A stretch of DNA of 11,042 nucleotides from Bacteroidota bacterium (lineage in GTDB: Bacteria; Bacteroidota; Bacteroidia; NS11-12g; UBA955), in the NCBI GenBank assembly GCA_947460045.1, contig CANHGC010000021.1, forward strand, positions 1 to 11,042. The letters are read 5' to 3'. The notes beneath the pieces were generated by a model. It saw only the letters and a list, made by a program, of their open reading frames with translations. It was not told the origin of the DNA and made no database searches. The position numbers and the translations under genes were made by a program. Within the stretch, counting starts at the first letter, position 1; each line of letters begins with the position of its first letter. Positions 7,325-11,042 of this stretch are shown here, piece after piece.

Positions 7325-8158
7325 ATGATTAAAACAGGACTTTTTTTGGATCTCACCTTTCACCACGATACACCGCAGGGCTGGTATCTCACCGATGATT
7401 TGGGAGTGGAGGTTTTACTTCCTAACAAATACTGTCCTGCCGAAGCCGTAGAAGGCGACGTAATCAATGTTTTCATTTACAGAGACTCCGAGGATAGACT
7501 CACCGCTACCACACGCGTCCCCAAGATCGAACTCAACGAATTTGCTTGTTTGGAGGTTGTGGCCACCACGGGTATTGGGGCATTTTTGGATTGGGGGCTC
7601 GAAAAAGACCTTTTTGTGCCTTTCAAGGAGCAACACCAGAAATTGGTAGAGGGCGAACATGTTGTGGTTTATTTGTACCGAGACGAGGTCACCGACCGCC
7701 TATCGGCGAGTGCCAAAATATCGAAATGGCTAGAAAAAACCGATGTCACTTTGGGCTTCAACACCGAGGTTGATTTGATGTGTTTTGAAGAAACCGAGAT
7801 TGGTTTTAGAATGATCATCGATCAAAAATTCCAAGGAATGGTCTATAAGAACGAAGCTTTCAAGCCGATCGAAGTGGGCGATACCATGAAAGGCTATGTG
7901 CGATTGATCAGAGAAAATGGACACATCGACTTATCATTGACCCCTATCGGACGGAAAAAAGTCCCTGGACTGGCGGGTGTGATTTTGGAAGCCATCGAAG
8001 CAGAGGGCGGTTTTTTGGCAATGACCGATAAATCGGCACCCGAATTAATCCAAGCCAAATTTGGCATGAGTAAAAAAGCCTTCAAAGAAGCCGTGGGCAC
8101 TTTATATCGCAACAGAGATATAACCATTGAGCCCAATGGACTCAGAAAAACACAATAA
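7325..8158 (+). CDS. cvfB: CvfB-type S1-domain RNA-binding protein
   Basis: This 277-residue protein, the usual length for the family, is a predicted cytoplasmic RNA-binding protein. Seen: three S1-like beta-barrel segments and a C-terminal winged helix. The first segment (about 5-62) is degenerate. The second (about 66-130) has the strongly conserved G-A-F-L-D-W-G-L-E-K-D-L-F-V-P-F. The third (about 140-206) ends in H-I-D-L-S-L. The winged helix (about 212-270) contains F-G-M-S-K-K-A-F-K-E-A-V-G and L-Y-R. Known: CvfB/YitL proteins have this S1-S1-S1-WH layout and affect post-transcriptional regulation, including virulence-factor expression in Staphylococcus; the role in Bacteroidota is not established. 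I chose the ATG at 7325. The frame is open to a TTG at 7313, but that adds only four residues and the protein aligns naturally from M-I-K-T-G. It is divergent from the Crp/Fnr gene. Confidence 0.88.
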   Translation: MIKTGLFLDLTFHHDTPQGWYLTDDLGVEVLLPNKYCPAEAVEGDVINVFIYRDSEDRLTATTRVPKIELNEFACLEVVATTGIGAFLDWGLEKDLFVPFKEQHQKLVEGEHVVVYLYRDEVTDRLSASAKISKWLEKTDVTLGFNTEVDLMCFEETEIGFRMIIDQKFQGMVYKNEAFKPIEVGDTMKGYVRLIRENGHIDLSLTPIGRKKVPGLAGVILEAIEAEGGFLAMTDKSAPELIQAKFGMSKKAFKEAVGTLYRNRDITIEPNGLRKTQ

Positions 8159-8246
8159 TACCTTCAGTGGGTAAATATTAAACAGATAAACACCAAAATA
8201 CAACGCACACGTAACCAATTACGGATGCCATTAGGACATTTATCTG

Positions 8247-8254
8247 TAAATTTG
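8247..8254 (+). promoter_or_regulatory. Candidate -7 promoter element for the large lipoprotein gene
   Basis: TAAATTTG is an exact match to the Bacteroidota -7 consensus TAnnTTTG, placed 43 bases before the ATG at 8298. This would give a leader of about 35-40 bases. A clear -33 TTG at the standard spacing is not visible. The rest of the 139-base intergenic stretch (8159-8297) is AT-rich, with no terminator hairpin for cvfB that I could see. Confidence 0.5.
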
Positions 8255-8297
8255 AAACCATATTGTATAACAAATTATTGATATTCAATCAAAAATC

Positions 8298-10367
8298 ATG
8301 AAATCAAAAATCTTCTTAGGGGCTTTGTTCATGGGATTGGGATTTTCTGCTTGTAAGAAATCCAACCTCGATTTGAACAAATACTCAAACCTCAAAATTC
8401 AACCGGGTGTTGTAACCCCGTTGGCAAGCATTTCTATCACCGCTGGAAAACTCCTCAAACAAGACAGCATCACGGTTCACGATCCAGATGGCTTGATTCG
8501 CTTTCTTGTGAGAAAAGACTCAATCGTTACCATCGGGGCCGATAGCATTTTGAGCAATATCACTTTGCCCAAATCCAGTGTAAATTTCAAATTGGGTGAA
8601 ATTGATGTCCCAAACATCAACCAAACCCAAAAAGTAACATTGAAAGAGTTGGTAGACTTGTGCGATGCACAAACCCAATTCGTTTTCAATTATTACGATG
8701 GCAAAGACACCATTTTCCCTGCATTAACTAGCCCGGCAGGAGATACCAACAGTGTTGCCAAAGCCACAAATTACGAATACATCCGACTCTCCAAAGGGTT
8801 TTTGAAATTCGGGTTAACGAACAATTTCCCAACGGTATTGAGCAAAGCCCAAGTGGTGATTTTCGACAACAAATACGGCACAAAACTGGGCACAGTGAAT
8901 TTCGCCAACATCCTCCCCGGTTCTAAAGGATACGATAGCATTCCCATGGCTGGCGTTACCTTAAGCAACGATTTGGCATTCCAGATTTTATCGGTAGACA
9001 TGGTAAAGAGCAGCGGCTTTGTTCGCATCGATCTTACCGATGACTTAACCATCGACATATTGGGTACAGGCCTAAAGACCACCGGCGGAAAAGCCATCAT
9101 TCCTAGCCAAGTGATCCAAACCCAACTATTGGCGTTGAATTTGAGCTCACCAACAGATGACTACAAACTGCGCAATGTGCGTTTTGGGGCAGCAGCCATT
9201 CCTTTTACTGCAGAATCAAAATTCGCAGAAAACTTAAATTTGAGCATCAACTTCCCCGACGCTACTGTGGGTGGATCTGCCATTTCTCCCACCGCCATCA
9301 GCTTGCCAAAGGGCAGTAAAACGGGCACGTTTGATTTGAGCAATGCCAATATCTTCCTCGGTGCCGTTGACACCCTAACCCATAACATGTTGCGCGTGGC
9401 CGTATCGCCAAGCATCAGTTCTTCAGGCAATTTGGTAGACTTCGATTCCAGCGATTTCGTAAAGTTAGATATCGACCCGGCCAACATCACCATCGATTAT
9501 GTGGATGGTTACATGGGTCAGAAGACCTGGACCGTTGATGTAGATGATGTAGACTTCGACGCATTGGCAGAATTGGGCAAAGGGCTCACCCTAACCAATC
9601 CAAAAATGTCGATCATCGTGAAGAATTCCTTCGGTATCCCCATTTTGTTGGAATTGAGTTTGATTGCCAAGGACAACAAAGGAGCATCTGTGGATATGCA
9701 GCCGCCAACCATGTTGTTTGGTTACCCTACCATTGCGCAAGCTGGCACGACGGTTAATAGCAAATTCGATATCGACAAGAGCAACTCGAAAATTGTTGAG
9801 GCATTGGGATTGCCACCAACCAAATTTGCCATTTCTGGTAAAGCCTACTTAAACAAAGACGGCTTCAAAGGATACAACGACTTCGTATCTAGCAAGAGTT
9901 CGATGAGTTTGAGCTTCGAAGCGAACATGCCGTTGTCGATCATCGCCCAAGATTTCAGCATCCGCGACACAGCAGAATTGAAAGAAACCTTGAAAGGTTT
10001 GGATGTATTTGAATATTTGGAATTGAAAATCAAGACCACCAACGGATTCCCATTGGAAGGTGCATTGGATCTATACTTCGCCGATGCAAATGGCAACATT
10101 TTGGATTCTTTGGTAAATACCACGTTGGTTGCTTCCGGCATTCCCGATGCCACCGGCAAAGTGGTAACAAGAACCGAAAATATGACAACCTTTTTGCTCG
10201 ACAAAGAAACATTGGCCAACATCGCAACAGAAACAAAATTTGCCGAAAAACTCATCTTCGTTACGCATTTCTATACTTACAACAAAGGATCACAATCGGT
10301 GAACATCCACACAGACAATCAGTTGGATATCGCCATTGCCTTCCGCGCTAAATTGGCTGGTCAATAA
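8298..10367 (+). CDS. Large putative lipoprotein, family not recognised
   Basis: This 689-residue protein is predicted to be an envelope lipoprotein. Seen: a short signal (1-18) with lipobox F-S-A-C and the candidate lipidated cysteine at 19, followed by K-K-S. The rest is a beta-rich, Asp/Ser/Thr-rich sequence without Cys clusters or enzyme motifs. A similar short segment occurs three times: 168-197, 436-465 and 572-603. Each has a hydrophobic strand, then N or T residues, a F/I-P step, another strand and a D-x-x-G-type turn. This pattern resembles LEA14/WHy-type beta-sandwich domains, but the likeness is by eye only. No T9SS sorting domain is present at the C-terminus (...A-F-R-A-K-L-A-G-Q). 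It has its own candidate promoter and is followed 11 bases later by a barrel-like gene, so the two probably form an operon. The role is unknown; a structural or accessory role at the outer membrane with the neighbour is inferred. Confidence 0.8.
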   Translation: MKSKIFLGALFMGLGFSACKKSNLDLNKYSNLKIQPGVVTPLASISITAGKLLKQDSITVHDPDGLIRFLVRKDSIVTIGADSILSNITLPKSSVNFKLGEIDVPNINQTQKVTLKELVDLCDAQTQFVFNYYDGKDTIFPALTSPAGDTNSVAKATNYEYIRLSKGFLKFGLTNNFPTVLSKAQVVIFDNKYGTKLGTVNFANILPGSKGYDSIPMAGVTLSNDLAFQILSVDMVKSSGFVRIDLTDDLTIDILGTGLKTTGGKAIIPSQVIQTQLLALNLSSPTDDYKLRNVRFGAAAIPFTAESKFAENLNLSINFPDATVGGSAISPTAISLPKGSKTGTFDLSNANIFLGAVDTLTHNMLRVAVSPSISSSGNLVDFDSSDFVKLDIDPANITIDYVDGYMGQKTWTVDVDDVDFDALAELGKGLTLTNPKMSIIVKNSFGIPILLELSLIAKDNKGASVDMQPPTMLFGYPTIAQAGTTVNSKFDIDKSNSKIVEALGLPPTKFAISGKAYLNKDGFKGYNDFVSSKSSMSLSFEANMPLSIIAQDFSIRDTAELKETLKGLDVFEYLELKIKTTNGFPLEGALDLYFADANGNILDSLVNTTLVASGIPDATGKVVTRTENMTTFLLDKETLANIATETKFAEKLIFVTHFYTYNKGSQSVNIHTDNQLDIAIAFRAKLAGQ

Positions 10368-10378
10368 TCTCCCAAATC

Positions 10379-11042
10379 ATGAAAAAACTACAATTATTCG
10401 TTTGCGTCGCTTTGGGATTGAGCGGTTTTGCGAAAGCACAAACCGGCTTTGAATTCAACAACCGTCACCTCACCCAATCAGCCAGTATCAACCCCGCATT
10501 TTTGCCTCAATACAAACTCAGCTTGGGTGTTGGTAATGCGTTTGAGGCCTATCACCCTGGCTTCAACATCAATACATTTTTCAATTCCGCCACAGACGCC
10601 ACTAGTACTATCCGAAACATCATCAACGACCCAAAGGTAAACTTGGGTGTATCGTTTGATAATCGCACAGAACTGTTTCAATTTGGATTCAAAAGCAAGC
10701 GGAGTTATTTCAGTTTCAATTCGTCCAATCAAACCCTCGGCCAAATCAATATCCCCAAAGATGCTTTGGGCTTGGCGATGTTTGGCAACCAGGAATACTT
10801 CGGCAAAAGGGCAAATTTCGACCTATCCGGTACAGAGTTGATGTCGTATATCGAGAACAAAATCTCCTACGGTCGCGCCATCAACAACAAACTCAACGTG
10901 GGTATCAGCTACAGCTCAATCATTGGCATAGCACATGCCAACTTGAAAACTGCCTACGCCTATTTGGAAACAGATACCAACAACACAACCATCTACCAAA
11001 TGAAGATGGGTGGTGCATTCGACGCCCAAACCTCGCTCATGG
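10379..11042 (+). CDS. Probable outer-membrane beta-barrel protein (DUF5723-like), N-terminal part, truncated by window edge
   Basis: An open frame of 221 complete codons runs from the ATG at 10379 off the right edge with no stop. Seen: a signal peptide (1-20, M-K-K-L...F-A-K-A, cut before Q21). Next comes a Q-S-A-S-I-N-P-A-F-L-P segment (34-44) that resembles the start of DUF5723-type and FadL/PorV-like Bacteroidota barrels. It is followed by alternating hydrophobic/polar stretches consistent with amphipathic beta strands, for example F-Q-F-G-F-K-S-K and L-N-V-G-I-S-Y-S. Known: such families are predicted outer-membrane barrels of unknown function. The start codon is 11 bases after the stop of the lipoprotein gene, with no Shine-Dalgarno, so translation is likely coupled or leader-independent within one operon. 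The DUF assignment is from memory of the N-terminal pattern and needs a profile search; barrel topology is the safer statement. Confidence 0.75.
   Translation, partial: MKKLQLFVCVALGLSGFAKAQTGFEFNNRHLTQSASINPAFLPQYKLSLGVGNAFEAYHPGFNINTFFNSATDATSTIRNIINDPKVNLGVSFDNRTELFQFGFKSKRSYFSFNSSNQTLGQINIPKDALGLAMFGNQEYFGKRANFDLSGTELMSYIENKISYGRAINNKLNVGISYSSIIGIAHANLKTAYAYLETDTNNTTIYQMKMGGAFDAQTSLM

Noticed and set aside
8225..8281. 18-codon open frame upstream of the large lipoprotein gene
   Set aside because: It overlaps the candidate -7 element and shows no motif or ribosome-binding support. It is too short to claim as a gene or leader peptide.
9845..10255. 136-codon open frame on the minus strand inside the large lipoprotein gene
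   Set aside because: It is antisense to a well-supported frame with signal peptide and operon context. The composition looks like a frame shadow.

Overview
The window looks like a chromosomal segment of a Bacteroidota (Bacteroidetes) bacterium, probably a free-living or gliding-type lineage. Four lines of evidence support this. There is a type B C-terminal sorting domain of the type IX secretion system (T9SS). One surface protein opens with the N-terminal module typical of this phylum. Several genes have TAnnTTTG-type -7 promoter elements, and Shine-Dalgarno sequences are largely absent. No tRNA, rRNA, insertion sequence, CRISPR array or phage integration gene was seen. The species cannot be named from this sequence.

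Layout. The left edge (1-158, minus) holds the start of a lipoprotein gene. It is divergent from a SAM-dependent methyltransferase gene (233-1069, plus) with a Cys-pair N-terminus. Next comes the most striking part, a two-gene unit. The first gene (1119-4175) encodes a 1018-residue surface fibre made of about 38 copies of a 17-residue NTAxGxxAL-type repeat, capped by an S74-type intramolecular chaperone domain and a coiled coil. The second gene (4198-6489) encodes a four-PKD-domain protein ending in the T9SS type B sorting domain. A Crp/Fnr-family regulator (6594-7262, minus) faces this unit. It is divergent from a CvfB-type S1-domain RNA-binding protein gene (7325-8158, plus). The right end carries a large lipoprotein gene of unrecognised family (8298-10367), followed 11 bases later by the 5' part of an outer-membrane beta-barrel-like gene (10379 to the edge).

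How the genes fit together. Most of the coding capacity is envelope or surface directed: two lipoproteins, a repeat fibre, a T9SS cargo and a probable beta-barrel. The fibre and PKD genes are close enough to be co-transcribed and may form one surface structure, but that is inference. The Crp/Fnr regulator and CvfB share a 62-base divergent promoter region and could affect expression of their surroundings. No target sites could be shown.

Nothing here is clearly a new defence or mobile system. The observations most worth a second look are the phage-tail-fibre-like self-processing repeat fibre with its T9SS partner, and the large lipoprotein with a thrice-occurring short motif beside the barrel gene. 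All functional calls rest on reading the sequence and general family knowledge; no database search was run.
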